Shown here: in pieces, positions 28,601-39,067 of the stretch
Layout: each line of letters begins with the position of its first letter
How positions within the stretch are numbered: the stretch's first letter is position 1
Origin: Chenggangzhangella methanolivorans
GTDB taxonomy: Bacteria; Pseudomonadota; Alphaproteobacteria; Rhizobiales; Methylopilaceae
DNA length: 64,000 nt
Direction of reading: 5' to 3'
NCBI RefSeq assembly: GCF_019797865.1
Contig: NZ_CP081869.1
Location: 3,559,501 to 3,623,500, forward strand
Made by a program: the position numbers and the translations under genes
The notes under the pieces: model-generated
What the model saw: the letters and a program-made list of their open reading frames with translations, nothing else
The model's database searches: none
Told to the model about the DNA's origin: nothing

Positions 28601-31270
28601 CTAACCCTTCCGCAGCCCCTTCAGCCGATACAGCGCCTCCAGCGCCTCGCGGGGGGTGAGGGCGTCGGGGTCCAGCGCGTCGAGCGCCTCGGCCACCGGA
28701 TCGGCCTCCGCCTCGGGCTTGGCGCGCGTGGCGGCGAAGAGCGGCAGGTCGTCGATCATGCGCTCGATCGGCGAGGCGCGGTCGGCGGCCTCGAGTTCGT
28801 CCAGGACCGCCTTGGCGCGGCGCGTCACCGCGGCGGGAAGCCCCGCGAGCTTCGCCACCTGGATGCCGTAGGAGCGGTCCGCCACGCCCGCCGCGACCTC
28901 GTGCAGGAACACGACCTCGCCCTTCCATTCGGCCACCCGCACGGTGGCGTTGCGCAGGCGCGGCAGCCTCCGGGCGAGCGCTGTCAGCTCATGGAATGCG
29001 TCGCGAACAGCGCGCGGCAGCGGTTTGCCTCGTGGAGATGCTCGATCGCCGCCCAGGCGATCGAGAGGCCGTCGAAGGTTGCGGTGCCGCGGCCGATCTC
29101 GTCCAGCACCACGAGCGAGCGCGGTCCGGCCGTGTTCAGGATCGCGGCGGTCTCCACCATCTCGACCATGAAGGTCGAGCGGCCGCGGGCGAGGTCGTCG
29201 GCGGCGCCGACGCGGCTGTAGAGCCGGTCCACCACGCCGATCCGCGCGGCCTTGGCGGGCACATATGCGCCCGCCTGCGCCAGCACCGCGCAGAGCGCCG
29301 CCTGGCGGAGATAGGTTGACTTGCCGCCCATGTTGGGGCCGGTGACGAGCTGGATCAGCCCGCCGGAGCCGTCGGGCGCGGAAAGATCCACGTCGTTCGG
29401 CACGAACGGCTTTCCCTCGCGCTTCAGCGCGGCCTCCACCACGGGGTGGCGCGCGCCTTCGAGATGAAAGTCGAGCCCGTCGTCGACATGCGGGCGAACG
29501 TGCCCGAGCTCCACCGCGACTTCCGCGAGGCCCGCGGCGACGTCGAGCGCCGCGAGCGCCTCGGCGCAGGCGCGGAGGTCTCCCAGCCTTCCGTGACGCG
29601 TAGCGACAGGCTTTCGAAGATCGCGAGCTCCATGCCGAGCGCGGTGTCGGCCGCCTCGCCGATGCGGCGCTCCAGATCGCCGAGCTCGGTCGTGGTGAAG
29701 CGCATCGCGCCCGCCATGGTCTGGCGGTGCACGAAGGTCGCTCCGTGGTCCTTCAGGATCCGTTCGCCGTGCTGCTGCGGCGCCTCGATGAAATAGCCCA
29801 GCACGTTGTTGTGCTTGATCCGCAGCGTGCGGACGTCGGTCGCCTCGGCGTAAGCCGCCTGCAACTGCGCGATCACCTTGCGGCTCTCGTCGCGCAAGCT
29901 CCTTGTGGCGTCGAGCTCGGCGTCGCTTCCCTGGCGCACGAAGCCGCCGTCGCGCTTCAGGAGCGGCAGTTCGTCGGCGAGAGTGCGCGCGAGATCGAGC
30001 GCGAGAGCGTGGTCTGCGTTTGCGAGCGCGTCCGCGATCGCCGAGAGTTCGTCGGGCGCGTCGTCCAGAGAGGCGAGGCGGGCGGAAAGCCCCTGCGCGG
30101 CGTTCAGAGCGTCGCGGATCGCCGCGAGGTCGCGGGGCCCGCCGCGCGCGAGCGCGATGCGCTGGGCGGCGCGTGCGAGATCGGGGGCGCGCGCGAGGGC
30201 CTGCCGCACCGTCCGGCGAAGCTCCGGCGCGTCGATCAGCGCCGCGACCGCGTCGTGCCGGCGATGGATCGCCGCGACGTCGAGCAGCGGGCCGGCGATG
30301 CGCGCGCCGAGCGCCCGCGAGCCGTGCGGTGACGCAGCGGTCGACGGCGTCGAGCAGGCTGCCCTCGCGCTCGCCCGACAGGCGCCGCACGAGCTCGAGA
30401 TTGGCGCGCGTCGCGGCGTCGATCTCCATCACGACGCCGCGACCCTCGCGCGCCGGCGCCTGCAAACGCGGGCGGCTCTGGAGCTGGGTGCGCTCGATGT
30501 AGCCGACGATCATGGCCGCAGCCATGACCTCGGGCTTCGACAGCGCGCCGAACGCGTCGACGGTCGCGACGCCGAAATGGGCCGCGAGCCGGGCCTCCGC
30601 GCGCGCCGGATCGACAAGGTCGCGGGCCGCGGGCGTAATCGCGGCGCGGGCTTCGCCGAGCGCCGTCGAAAGATCCTCGACGAGCTGTTCGGGCACGACG
30701 ATCTCGGCCGCGTCGAGCCGGGCGAGCGCGGCGCCGATCCCGGCGGTCGCGACTTCCGACGCCGAAGGCGCCGGTCGAGACGTCGACATGGGCGAGGCCG
30801 AAGGCGAAGCCGCCGTCCTCGGAGCGGCCGCGCGCGATCGCGGCCAGCAGATTGGCGCGGCGCGGCTCCAGCAGCGCGTCTTCGGTGAGCGTTCCGGGGG
30901 TGACGAGCCGCACGACATCGCGCCGCACGACCGACTTGGAGCCGCGCTTCTTGGCCTCCTTCGGGTCCTCGGTCTGCTCGCAGACCGCGACCCGGAAGCC
31001 CTGCGCGATGAGGCGCTGGAGATAGTCGTCGGCGCGCTCCACCGGCACGCCGCACATCGGGATGTCTTCGCCCAGATGCTTGCCGCGCTTGGTCAGCGCG
31101 ATGCCGAGCGCGCGGCTTGCGGCCTCCGCGTCGGCGAAGAACATCTCGTAGAAGTCGCCCATCCGGTAGAACAGCAGGCTGTCGGGATTGGCGGACTTGA
31201 TCTCGAGATACTGCGCCATCATCGGCGTCGGGGCGGGGGCCGCGGCAGTCTCCTGCTCGATCGCGCTCAT
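28601..31270 (-). CDS. mutS: DNA mismatch repair protein MutS (four frameshifts)
   Basis: MutS recognises mismatches and starts repair through its ATPase. Seen across frames: start [20 protein letters not shown] at 31270, the mismatch-binding motif [17 protein letters not shown] near residue 35, connector and lever domains, Walker [14 protein letters not shown] and Walker [19 protein letters not shown], then the C-terminal [16 protein letters not shown]. Frame changes are needed near 30764, 30326, 29585 and 28995; the last turns FATHFHELTAL into FATHSMS-stop and is cured by one T. The span equals about 890 codons, normal for MutS. A housekeeping gene broken four times at single bases points to sequence error rather than loss. 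Confidence 0.93.
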
Positions 31271-31297
31271 CGGCGGCGACGCATTGGAGCGGTCGAC

Positions 31298-31418
31298 TGC
31301 GTGCTTCGAGACGCCCGCTGGCGCGGGCTCCTCAGCATGAGGCGCGGAGAGAATGCCAAAACCAAACCAGTCCTCATGCTGAGGAGCGTTCCGATAGGAA
31401 CGCGTCTCGAAGCACGCA
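31298..31418. repeat. Family B intergenic palindrome, copy 2
   Basis: The ends TGCGTGCTTCGAGACGC and GCGTCTCGAAGCACGCA match copy 1 exactly; the inner arms CTCCTCAGCATGAGG and CCTCATGCTGAGGAG also pair. It lies in the 360-bp region upstream of mutS, which otherwise holds only the promoter region of the next small gene. Confidence 0.92.
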
Positions 31419-31630
31419 GTCGGCGCGCGCAAGGTCGAGGCGCAAGATGCGAGGAGGGCAGCTCAAAGGGCAAGGCTTGGCCGCGCGTCATCCTCAGCTT
31501 CTGAGCCCCCGATGGGCGATGCCGGCTGGCTCTCCATCCCACGGTCACTTTTGCGCGCCAAAGGCTCCGCGAATGCGCTAAGCGGTCCCTAAGAACGCCG
31601 CCGCAAGAGCGCGCCAAGGGAGAACCGATA

Positions 31631-31861
31631 ATGGATCATCGCGTCATCGTCGCCGCCCGACTGCTGGTCGCCGCCGGCCTATCAACAGCCGCGCTGGCGC
31701 CGGCCTCCGCGCAGTCCGTGCAGGAGGCGCAGCGCAACCTGTTCATCTGCATGCAGAAAGCCAGCAATCTTCAGCTTAAGGATGACAAGAAACAGGCGTT
31801 CATCGACAAGTGCGTCGCCGAGAGCGAACAGCCGGCCGACGGGCGGAAGAGCGCGAACTGA
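31631..31861 (+). CDS. Small exported protein, PsiF-repeat-like
   Basis: The 76 residues begin with a signal peptide (VIVAARLLVAAGLSTAALAPASAQ). The mature part has two cysteines in the pattern NLFICMQKASN, then KQAFIDKCVAE, which resembles the PsiF repeat (Cys, Ala, basic stretch, aFm-x-Cys), known from the phosphate-starvation-induced protein PsiF. Function of that family is unknown. GGGAGAA lies before the ATG. The family call is moderate; export is well supported. Confidence 0.65.
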   Translation: MDHRVIVAARLLVAAGLSTAALAPASAQSVQEAQRNLFICMQKASNLQLKDDKKQAFIDKCVAESEQPADGRKSAN

Positions 31862-31876
31862 GGCGCGGACCCTTAG

Positions 31877-31979
31877 GCCGTCATCATGGGCCTGACCCGG
31901 GATCCAGAACCGACGCCGCTGGACGCGCTGGACGGGCCGCCTCGGTTCTGGATCCCGGCTCTTCGGCCGGGATGACGGC
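31877..31979. repeat. Family A-related palindrome, copy 3 (variant)
   Basis: Inner arms CCGGGATCCAGAACCG and CGGTTCTGGATCCCGG are perfect inverted complements, and the outer ends GCCGTCATC and GATGACGGC pair too. The GATCCAGAACCG core links it to copies at 3191 and 35840. It sits between the small exported gene and hemW, which are convergent. Confidence 0.88.
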
Positions 31980-31997
31980 GGTGGTTCAGGAGCGACC

Positions 31998-33146
31998 TTA
32001 GCTCGCGAGATCCGCCACCACGGCGTCGAGCACCGGCAGGCCCTCGGGCGTCACCCGCAGGCGCGTCTTGCCTACCCGCTCCACCATGCCATCCATGATG
32101 AGGTCGTCGATGCGGCGGTCGTCGATGCGCCGGCCCGAAATCGCGATGAAGCGCGCGAGGTCGATGCCTTCTGTCAGCCGCAGGCCCATCAGCAGGAACT
32201 CGTCGCCCTGCGCCTCGAGGCTGAGCGCGGCGTCCATCACCAGCCCCGAGCCGTCCGCCTCGACGGCGCTCGCCCAGAGCTCCGGATTGCGCTCGGTAGA
32301 AAGCTCCCGCCGTGTCCCGTCGACGACGAGGCGGCCATGCGCGCCGGGCCCGACGCCCGCATACTCGCCGTAGCGCCAGTAGACGAGGTTGTGGCGGCTC
32401 TCCGAGCCCGGCCGCGCGTGGTTCGAGATCTCGTAGGCCGGCAGACCTGCTTCCGCACACGTCTCCTGCGTCACGTCCCAGAGCGCGCGGCCGGTCGCCT
32501 CGTCGGGCGTCTTCAGCTTGCCCGCCTTGTGAAGCTCGTAATAGGGCGTGCCTTCCTCGATGGTGAGCTGGTAGAGCGACAGGTGCTCGGTTCCGCGGGC
32601 GAGCGCCTCGGACAGCTCCTTCTTCCACATCTGCGGCGTCTGGTCGGGCCGGGCGTAGATCAGGTCGAAGGAGACGCGGGGAAAGATCTCGGTCGCCACG
32701 TCGAGCGCCGCCATCGCCTCCTCGACGGTGTGGAGCCGCCCGAGCCGGGTCAGGTCCTCCTGCACAAGCGACTGCACGCCCAGCGAGACGCGCCCGACGC
32801 CCGCCGCCCGGTAGCCGCGGAAGCGGTCGGCCTCGACGCTGGTCGGGTTCGCCTCGAGCGTCACCTCGACGGCGTCGTCGACCTCCCAGTTCTCCGCGAT
32901 CGCGTCGAGAATTCCCCCGACGGTCTCAGGCTGCATCAGCGAGGGCGTGCCGCCGCCGAAGAAGATCGAGGACACGGTGCGCCCGGGAGCCAGCGCGGCC
33001 ATATGGGCGATCTCGCGCCGGAAGGCCGATAGGAAGCGCGGCTCGTCCCAGCCGCGGTGGCGGACATGGCTGTTGAAGTCGCAATAGGGGCACTTCGAGG
33101 CGCAGAACGGCCAGTGCACATAGACCCCGAAGCCGGGCTCGGTCAT
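31998..33146 (-). CDS. hemW: Radical SAM heme chaperone HemW (oxygen-independent coproporphyrinogen oxidase-like)
   Basis: This 382-residue cytosolic radical SAM protein carries the CxxxCxxC cluster motif at residues 15-22 (FCASKCPYC) and then [20 protein letters not shown] and RVSLGVQSL. HemW inserts heme into respiratory enzymes and, unlike HemN, lacks an extra Cys in the cluster motif; the motif here is the HemW form (CPYCDFNSH). The ATG at 33146 overlaps the rdgB stop as ATGA, so the two are translationally coupled, the order rph-rdgB-hemW being common in alphaproteobacteria. Confidence 0.93.
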   Translation of the reverse strand: MTEPGFGVYVHWPFCASKCPYCDFNSHVRHRGWDEPRFLSAFRREIAHMAALAPGRTVSSIFFGGGTPSLMQPETVGGILDAIAENWEVDDAVEVTLEANPTSVEADRFRGYRAAGVGRVSLGVQSLVQEDLTRLGRLHTVEEAMAALDVATEIFPRVSFDLIYARPDQTPQMWKKELSEALARGTEHLSLYQLTIEEGTPYYELHKAGKLKTPDEATGRALWDVTQETCAEAGLPAYEISNHARPGSESRHNLVYWRYGEYAGVGPGAHGRLVVDGTRRELSTERNPELWASAVEADGSGLVMDAALSLEAQGDEFLLMGLRLTEGIDLARFIAISGRRIDDRRIDDLIMDGMVERVGKTRLRVTPEGLPVLDAVVADLAS

Positions 33147-33800
33147 CTCGGCGGGCCTTCCGGGAACAGGAGCGCCATCAGCTCGCCGAAGGCGCGGGCG
33201 CGGTGCGAAAGGCCCGTGGCGCGGCCGGCATCGTCCCATTCCAGGCCGTGCTTTTCGTCCGAGTCCATCTCGCCGAACGTGCGGTGATGACCTTCGGGAA
33301 GGAAGATAGGATCATAGCCGAAGCCCAGATCGCCGCGCGGCGGCCAGACGATCGTTCCGGCGACCGACCCTTCGATGTCGACCGACTCGCCGCTCGGCCA
33401 GGCGAGCGAGAGCGCCGCCACGAAAGCCGCGTCGCGCTCGTCGGCCGAGTCCGCGCCGCGGTCGCGAAGATCCTCCTCGACGCGCAGCATGGCGGCGTCG
33501 AAGTCCTTGGTCTCGCCCGCCCATCGGGCCGAGAAGATGCCGGGCGCGCCCCAGAGCGCGTGGACGCAGAGCCCGCTATCGTCGGCGAGCGGGAAGGCCG
33601 GAAGCCTCGGCTGCGGCCTCGGCCTTGATGCGGGCGTTCTCGGCGTAGGTGGTGCCGGTCTCGTCGGGTTCTGGAAGCCCGAGCTCGCCCGCGGAGGTGA
33701 GCTCGAGCCCGAAGGGCGACAGCAGCTCGCGGAATTCGCGCAGCTTTCCGGCGTTGTGCGTCGCGATGACGAGGCGGGGGCCGAGCGGGGGAAGGGTCAT
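33143..33800 (-). CDS. rdgB: RdgB/HAM1 dITP/XTP pyrophosphatase (frameshifted)
   Basis: RdgB hydrolyses dITP, ITP and XTP to monophosphates and keeps deaminated purines out of DNA. The ATG at 33800 gives [19 protein letters not shown] and [13 protein letters not shown]. The frame stops after GLPARRR; adding two bases (GC) near 33592 gives [21 protein letters not shown] and joins the second part, which ends [21 protein letters not shown] and LSHRARAF. Corrected length is about 219 residues, normal for the family. It follows rph by 28 bp and overlaps hemW. Confidence 0.93.
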
Positions 33801-33828
33801 CAGATCAGTCCGTCGGAGCCCATCGCGT

Positions 33829-34548
33829 TCACGCGACCGCCAGCTTCTGCAGTTCGACGAGGCTCGCGCAGCCGTCCTTGGCGAGCTTGAGGAGCGCGAG
33901 CAGCTCCTCTTCCGAGAACGGCGCGCCCTCGGCGGTGCCCTGCACCTCGACGATGCCGCCGGAACCCGTCAGCACGAAATTGGCGTCGGTCTCGCAGGAA
34001 GAATCCTCGGCGTAGTCGAGGTCGGCCACCGGCGCGCCCTTGTAGATCCCGCATGAGATCGCCGCGACGTGGTCCTTCAGCGCCTCGCCCTTCAGCATGT
34101 CGCGGGCCTTCATCCACTGGAGGCAGTCGTGGAGCGCGACCCAGGCGCCGGTGATGGACGCGGTGCGGGTGCCGCCGTCGGCCTGCAGAACGTCGCAGTC
34201 CACCGTGATCTGGCGCTCGCCGAGCGCCTTGAGATCCACGACGGCGCGCAGGCTCCGGCCGATCAGCCGCTGGATCTCCTGCGTGCGGCCCGAGGGCTTT
34301 CCGCTCGTCACCTCGCGCCGGGTGCGCTGGTGGGTGGCGCGCGGCAGCATGGCGTATTCGGCCGTCACCCAGCCGCGGCCTTGGCCCCGCAGCCAGCCTG
34401 GGGCCTTGTCCTCGATGGACGCGGCGCACAGCACGTGGGTCTCGCCGAACTTTACGAGGCACGAGCCTTCCGCATAGCGCGCGACCCCGCGCTCCAGCGA
34501 CACGGGCCGCATGGCTTCGGGGGCGCGGTTCGACGGACGGATCGACAT
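33829..34548 (-). CDS. rph: Ribonuclease PH
   Basis: RNase PH trims the 3' ends of tRNA precursors by phosphorolysis. The 239 residues match the family throughout: [58 protein letters not shown] (phosphate-binding Arg) and [19 protein letters not shown]. The ATG at 34548 ([10 protein letters not shown]) is chosen by homology. It diverges from hrcA across 177 bp and leads the rph-rdgB-hemW operon. Confidence 0.96.
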   Translation of the reverse strand: MSIRPSNRAPEAMRPVSLERGVARYAEGSCLVKFGETHVLCAASIEDKAPGWLRGQGRGWVTAEYAMLPRATHQRTRREVTSGKPSGRTQEIQRLIGRSLRAVVDLKALGERQITVDCDVLQADGGTRTASITGAWVALHDCLQWMKARDMLKGEALKDHVAAISCGIYKGAPVADLDYAEDSSCETDANFVLTGSGGIVEVQGTAEGAPFSEEELLALLKLAKDGCASLVELQKLAVA

Positions 34549-34725
34549 AAGGACGGGCTCTTCTTCAGGCGCTTGCGCTGGATGCGTTCTTCTGCCTTTC
34601 CAGGGCCGCGCCTGCAAGCCAAGCTTCGTGGTTGATGGAGCGACCCAAGGCCTCGGGATCACTTGATCCGGCGGCTCAGGCGGAACAGGGTCAATTCATG
34701 CAGCGCTTTGTCTCGCCCGTGCCCC

Positions 34726-35825
34726 ATGTCGATTGAACGGCGGCTCCTCGAGTCCACGGCCGCGGGATTCTCGCAGCTCGACCGGCGATCGCGCGACATT
34801 TTCCGGCGCATCGTCGACGGCTATCTCTCGACGGGCGAGCCGCTCGGCTCGCGCAACATCTCGCGGCTGCTCTCGGTTTCGCTGTCGCCGGCCTCGGTGC
34901 GCAACGTCATGGCGGACCTCGAGGCGCTCGGCCTCATCTACGCGCCGCATGTCAGCGCCGGGCGCCTGCCGACGGAGCTCGGACTGCGCTTCTTCGTCGA
35001 CGCCATGCTCGAGATCGGCGATCTCTCGCCGGAAGACCGCACCGCGATCGAGCGCCAGGTGACGGGCGCGAGCCATCAGCGCTCGATGGAGGAGATCCTC
35101 ACCGACGCCTCCGCGATGCTCTCGGGGTTGTCGCGCGGCGCGGGCGTCGTGGTGGCGAGCAAGCAGGATCCGGCGATTAAGCACATCGAGTTCGTGCCGC
35201 TCGAGCCGGGCAGGGCGCTCGCGGTGCTGGTCGGCGAAGACGGCTCGGTGGAGAACCGCCTGCTGCCGCTTCCTCCCGGCCTGCCGCCCTCGGCGCTGGT
35301 CGAGGCCTCGAATTTCCTGAACGGCCGGATGCGCGGGCGCACGCTCGCCGAGGCCAGGGCCGCGATCCAGGACGCGCTGGCCTCGGCCGAGCGGAGCTGA
35401 ACGAGCTGTCCGCGCGCGTCGTCGAGGCGGGTCTGGCCGGCTGGGGCGGAGGAGGCGGCGACCATCCGCGCCAGCTCATCGTGCGCGGACAGGCGAACCT
35501 GCTCGAGGATCTGAAGGCGCTTGAGGATCTCGAACGCGTGCGGCTGCTGCTCGACGACCTCGAGGGCAAGAAGGACGTCATCGAACTCCTCGGCCGCGCC
35601 GAGGACGCCGACGGGGTGCGGATCTTCATCGGCTCGGAGAACAAGCTGTTCTCGCTCTCCGGCTCCTCGATGATCGCAGCGCCCTTCCGCGACGGCGACA
35701 AGAAGATCGTGGGCGTTTTGGGCGTCATCGGCCCGACGCGGCTCAACTACGCCCGCATCGTGCCGATGGTGGACTACACCGCGCGGGTGGTGGGCCGGAT
35801 GCTGGGGCAGCCGCAAGGCGGCTGA
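34726..35825 (+). CDS. hrcA: Heat-inducible transcription repressor HrcA (frameshifted)
   Basis: HrcA represses groESL and similar operons by binding CIRCE elements and is kept active by GroEL. The ATG at 34726 is followed by the winged helix ([23 protein letters not shown], then [18 protein letters not shown]) and the central GAF-like domain. The first frame ends after ALASAERS at 35400; adding a G near 35391 gives [19 protein letters not shown] and continues to [25 protein letters not shown] and the C-terminus. Corrected length is about 366 residues. No CIRCE element was seen in this window; groESL and grpE are not here. Confidence 0.94.
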
Positions 35826-35839
35826 GCCTCCACGCCCTT

Positions 35840-35952
35840 GTCCCGGACTTGATCCGGGACCCAGAACCGACGAGCCCTCAAGAAAAATTGGCGCGCTCCG
35901 GGTTCTGTCCGGAACGCGCCACGTTTTCTGGGTCCCGTATCAAGTCCGGGAC
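35840..35952. repeat. Family A intergenic palindrome, copy 2
   Basis: The left arm 35840-35869 is the same as copy 1 except for one base; the right arm is 35926-35952. A second, inner hairpin pairs GGCGCG-CTCCGG with CCGGA-ACGCGCC. It lies between the convergent hrcA and the sorbosone-dehydrogenase-like gene. Confidence 0.9.
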
Positions 35953-35965
35953 AAGAGCGTCGTGT

Positions 35966-37322
35966 TCAGCCCTGCGGCTTCGCGGCGCCAGCTTCGGCCG
36001 CAGCCTGTGCGGGCGTCACGCGCCAGATCTTGTTGCCGGTGTCGTCGGCCACGAGCAGCGCGCCGGCCTTGTCGATCGCGACGCCGACGGGTCGCCCCTG
36101 CGCGTCGCCGTCCTTGTTGAGGAAGCCGGTCAGGACGTCCTCCGGCGCCCCGTTCGGCTTGCCGTCCTTGAACGGCACGAAGATCACCTTGTAGCCGCTC
36201 ACCGGATTGCGGTTCCACGAGCCGTGCTGGCCGACGAACGCGCCGCCGGCGTATTTCTCGCCGAAGAGCTGGCCCTCGTTGAAGATCAGCCCGAGCGAGG
36301 CGGTGTGGGGCCCGAGCGCGTAGTCGGGCTTCACGGCCTTGGCCACGAGGTCGGGCCGGGGCGGCTGCACGCGCTCGTCGACGTTCTGGCCGAAATAGCT
36401 GTAGGGCCAGCCGTAGAACGCGCCGTCCTTCACCGACGTCATGTAATCGGGCACGAGGTCGGAGCCGATCTCGTCGCGCTCATTCACCACCACCCAGAGC
36501 TCGCCGGTCGCAGGATTGATGGTCGCGCCGTTGGGGTTGCGCAGGCCAGAGGCGAAGACCCGCGTCTGTTTCGTCGCGACGTCGACCTCGAGCACCGCGG
36601 CGCGGTCCTTCTCGGCCTCGATGCCGTTCTCGGCGACGTTCGAGTTGGAGCCGGAGGTGGCGTAGAGCTTGGTCCCGTCCTTGGACGCCGTCAGGTCCTT
36701 GGTCCAGTGGTGGTTGAGCGGCCGCTCCGGCAGGTCGACAAGCTTCTCGGGCTTGGCCGTGATCTCGGTGTCGCCGTCCTTGTAGGGCACGCTCACGATC
36801 GCGTTGGTGTTGGCGATCCAGAGCCTTCCGTTCGACAGCACGACGCCGAAGGGCGAATAGAGATCCTTCACCAGCGTCGAGCGGAACTCGGCCCTTGCCG
36901 TCGCCGTCGGCGTCGCGCAGCAGGGTGATGCGGTTCGCGCTCGGCACTTTCGCGCCGGCCCGGTCCATGAAGTAGCCCTTGACCCAGCTCATCGGGCCGC
37001 TCTTGGCGTCGGGCTTCGGCGGCTCGGCGGTCTCCACCACGAGCACGTCGCCGTTGGGGAGCGTGTAGACGCGCCGCGGATGATCGAGCCCGCCGGCGAA
37101 CTCCGCGACCTGCATGCCGCTCGCGGCCGTCGGCTTGGCGTCTCCCGTCCAGCCCACGGCCTTGCTCAGATTGATGGTCGGGATCCAGCTCTTCACCGGC
37201 TCGGGCAGGGTCGGGTTCGGCCCGTGGCCCTGTGCGATCGGAACCTTGGCCTCCTCGTTGCAGGAGGCGAGCCCGAGGCCGAGCGCGGCCACGAGCGTCA
37301 GGCGAAAAGCTGGGATCGTCAT
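35966..37322 (-). CDS. Sorbosone/PQQ-dependent sugar dehydrogenase-like lipoprotein (frameshifted)
   Basis: The ATG at 37322 (after AAGGA) begins a lipoprotein signal with lipobox LASC ([18 protein letters not shown]). The rest is a six-bladed beta-propeller of the GSDH/sorbosone dehydrogenase type: [86 protein letters not shown] and [20 protein letters not shown]. One extra G in 36892-36894 breaks the frame. The corrected length is about 451 residues. In the family PQQ is the cofactor, but substrate and PQQ binding are not proven here. Location: outer side of a membrane facing the periplasm. Confidence 0.85.
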
Positions 37323-37491
37323 TTCATGTCCTTGCATATCGTCCGGCGGGCGCAGGCCCGCACGGAAGGCGCAACGGACGGGGCGCGGCTCCGTTCCCGC
37401 GCGCGGCCGCAACTCACGGAACCGTTTGCGCAAGGCCGCTTTTTCGGCCGACGGTTCTCGCGCGGACCAAGGATCGTCTAGACTGGCGGGT

Positions 37492-37808
37492 ATGCATTTC
37501 AGCCGCCGGCCCGCCCAGCTTCCCGACCTGCTGCGCAGCGGCGCCGACACGCTGGAAGTTGAGCTGCTGGCCGAAAGGCCGCGGCGCTCGGCCGGTCGGG
37601 AGAGCGGCTGGAAAAGGCGCTCGACGCCTATCGGGCGGCCGGCGACGATCCGGCGCGGCGCCGCTCTTTGGCGTTCGCGGCCGCGGAGGCTGCGCACGCC
37701 CATTTCATCCAGCGCGAACTGTCGGGCCACCGCAGCCACGACGATGTCGTGCGGCGGCTGGCGATCCCGCCCGAAGTGTTCGGCAAGATCGGCGCGCGTC
37801 CGGAGTGA
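37492..37808 (+). CDS. Small hypothetical protein (frameshifted)
   Basis: The ATG at 37492 begins MHFSRRPAQLPDLLRSGADT. Adding one G near 37578 joins LEVELLAERAAALGRSGERL to EKALDAYRAAGDDPARRRSL and a C-terminal helix that ends GKIGARPE, 105 residues in all. It is mostly helical, charged and cytosolic, and resembles the short uncharacterised alphaproteobacterial proteins grouped as DUF6665, a match made from memory. It diverges from the lipoprotein gene. Confidence 0.6.
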
Positions 37809-37838
37809 GGGCGCGGACGATGCCCGCGCCCTGTCGTT

Positions 37839-38887
37839 CTAGCCTGAGACGATGCTTTCGTTCAGGCGGCTGTCGACGGTCTTCACCGTGCGGTCGATCT
37901 CCTCGTTCGGCATTCCGAGCTGCTGGGAGATCAGCGCGATCAGGAGGTCGACGCGCTCGACGAACGGCGCCCCGCCGGCGATCGCGCGCGCCGCCGAGGA
38001 CGGCTTCAGCAGGCTTTCGGCCGCCTTGGCGTATTTCTCGAACGGAACCTGATCCTCGGCGTCCGCGCCGAGCTTGCGCGTGATCGCGTCGACATGGCCG
38101 TAGATCGAGCGGGAGAGCTCGACGTCGCCATGCACCGCGTCGCGGATCGAGCGGGGCTCGGCCGGCGTCACGCAGCGGTAGTTGCCGGTCATCAGCATCG
38201 ACCACTTGGCGAAGGGCACGAACAGCGAGTCGAACACCTTGAGCTTCACCGGCACGTCCTTGCCGTCGAGCGTGACGGCGTCGATGTCGGCCTCGAGCTC
38301 GCGCAGCAGGGCGTTGGCCCCCTCGTCCTCGAAAGTCGCGGCCTTGAAGTTCGTGGGCAGCCCGACATGCAGCACGTTCGCGCCTTCCTCCGGCGGCCGG
38401 AAGGCCTGCGGATCGGGCGAGCACAGCGACACCAAGCCGGCGTGAAACGCTCCCAGACCTGGGCGTTGGTGTAGGCGGCTTCGAGGTCCATCTCGGCGAG
38501 CGCCGGGATGCGCTTGAGATAGGGCAGCGGCGGCATGTTCATGATCGACACGCAGGGCAGCTTGGCCTCCGCGATCTTGATCATGAGCACGCGGATCGTG
38601 TGGTTGGCGTATTGCGGCTCCTGCATCGCCAGGCCGACGAGGTCGTAGCGCGAGACGTCGACGTCCTGCGGCTGCGTCGCGTCAAGCTTTCCGGGCAGGT
38701 CGCGCGAAAAGATCGAGCGATGTTCGGCCTCGTCGCGCAGCTTGATGCGGACTTCCGTACCGGCGCTGTTGATGAGGTCCGCGGTCTTCTGTCGGCACAC
38801 CAGCGTTACGTTGTGGCCGGCCATCAGAAGCTTCGTCGCCAGCAACGAACCGTAAGATGCGCCAAGAATTAGAATATTGCGGGCCAT
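37839..38887 (-). CDS. Ketopantoate reductase-like NAD(P)-binding protein (frameshifted)
   Basis: The ATG at 38887 begins MARNILILGASYGSLLATKL, a Rossmann fold of the ApbA/PanE type, followed by AGHNVTLVCRQ. After FTPAW the frame changes near 38438; one extra G gives LVSLCSPDPQAFRPPEEGAN and the helical C-terminal domain. The corrected length is about 349 residues. True PanE has conserved Lys/Asn/Glu residues that cannot be placed with confidence here, so it is probably a distant relative (perhaps an opine-dehydrogenase-like reductase) with unknown substrate. A CATTCCAC/GTGGAATG inverted repeat lies upstream (38892-38899, 38933-38940). Confidence 0.6.
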
Positions 38888-39067
38888 ACGACATTCCACA
38901 TCTATACATGAATTGCGCTGGTTTTATCGCACGTGGAATGCCAGTGCAATGAAGCAGAGACGTACGGTCACATTAGACTTTGGAGTATATATTTCGCGTC
39001 GCGACATAATCATCAGAAAACGCAATGACCTGACGGCGGACGTCGCGCGACTGCGGCGCGCGTTCGC

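Noticed and set aside
28601..31270. mutS as a true pseudogene (mutator strain)
   Set aside because: Four separate single-base breaks with all domains otherwise intact, in a window where many essential genes show the same kind of break, fit sequence error better.
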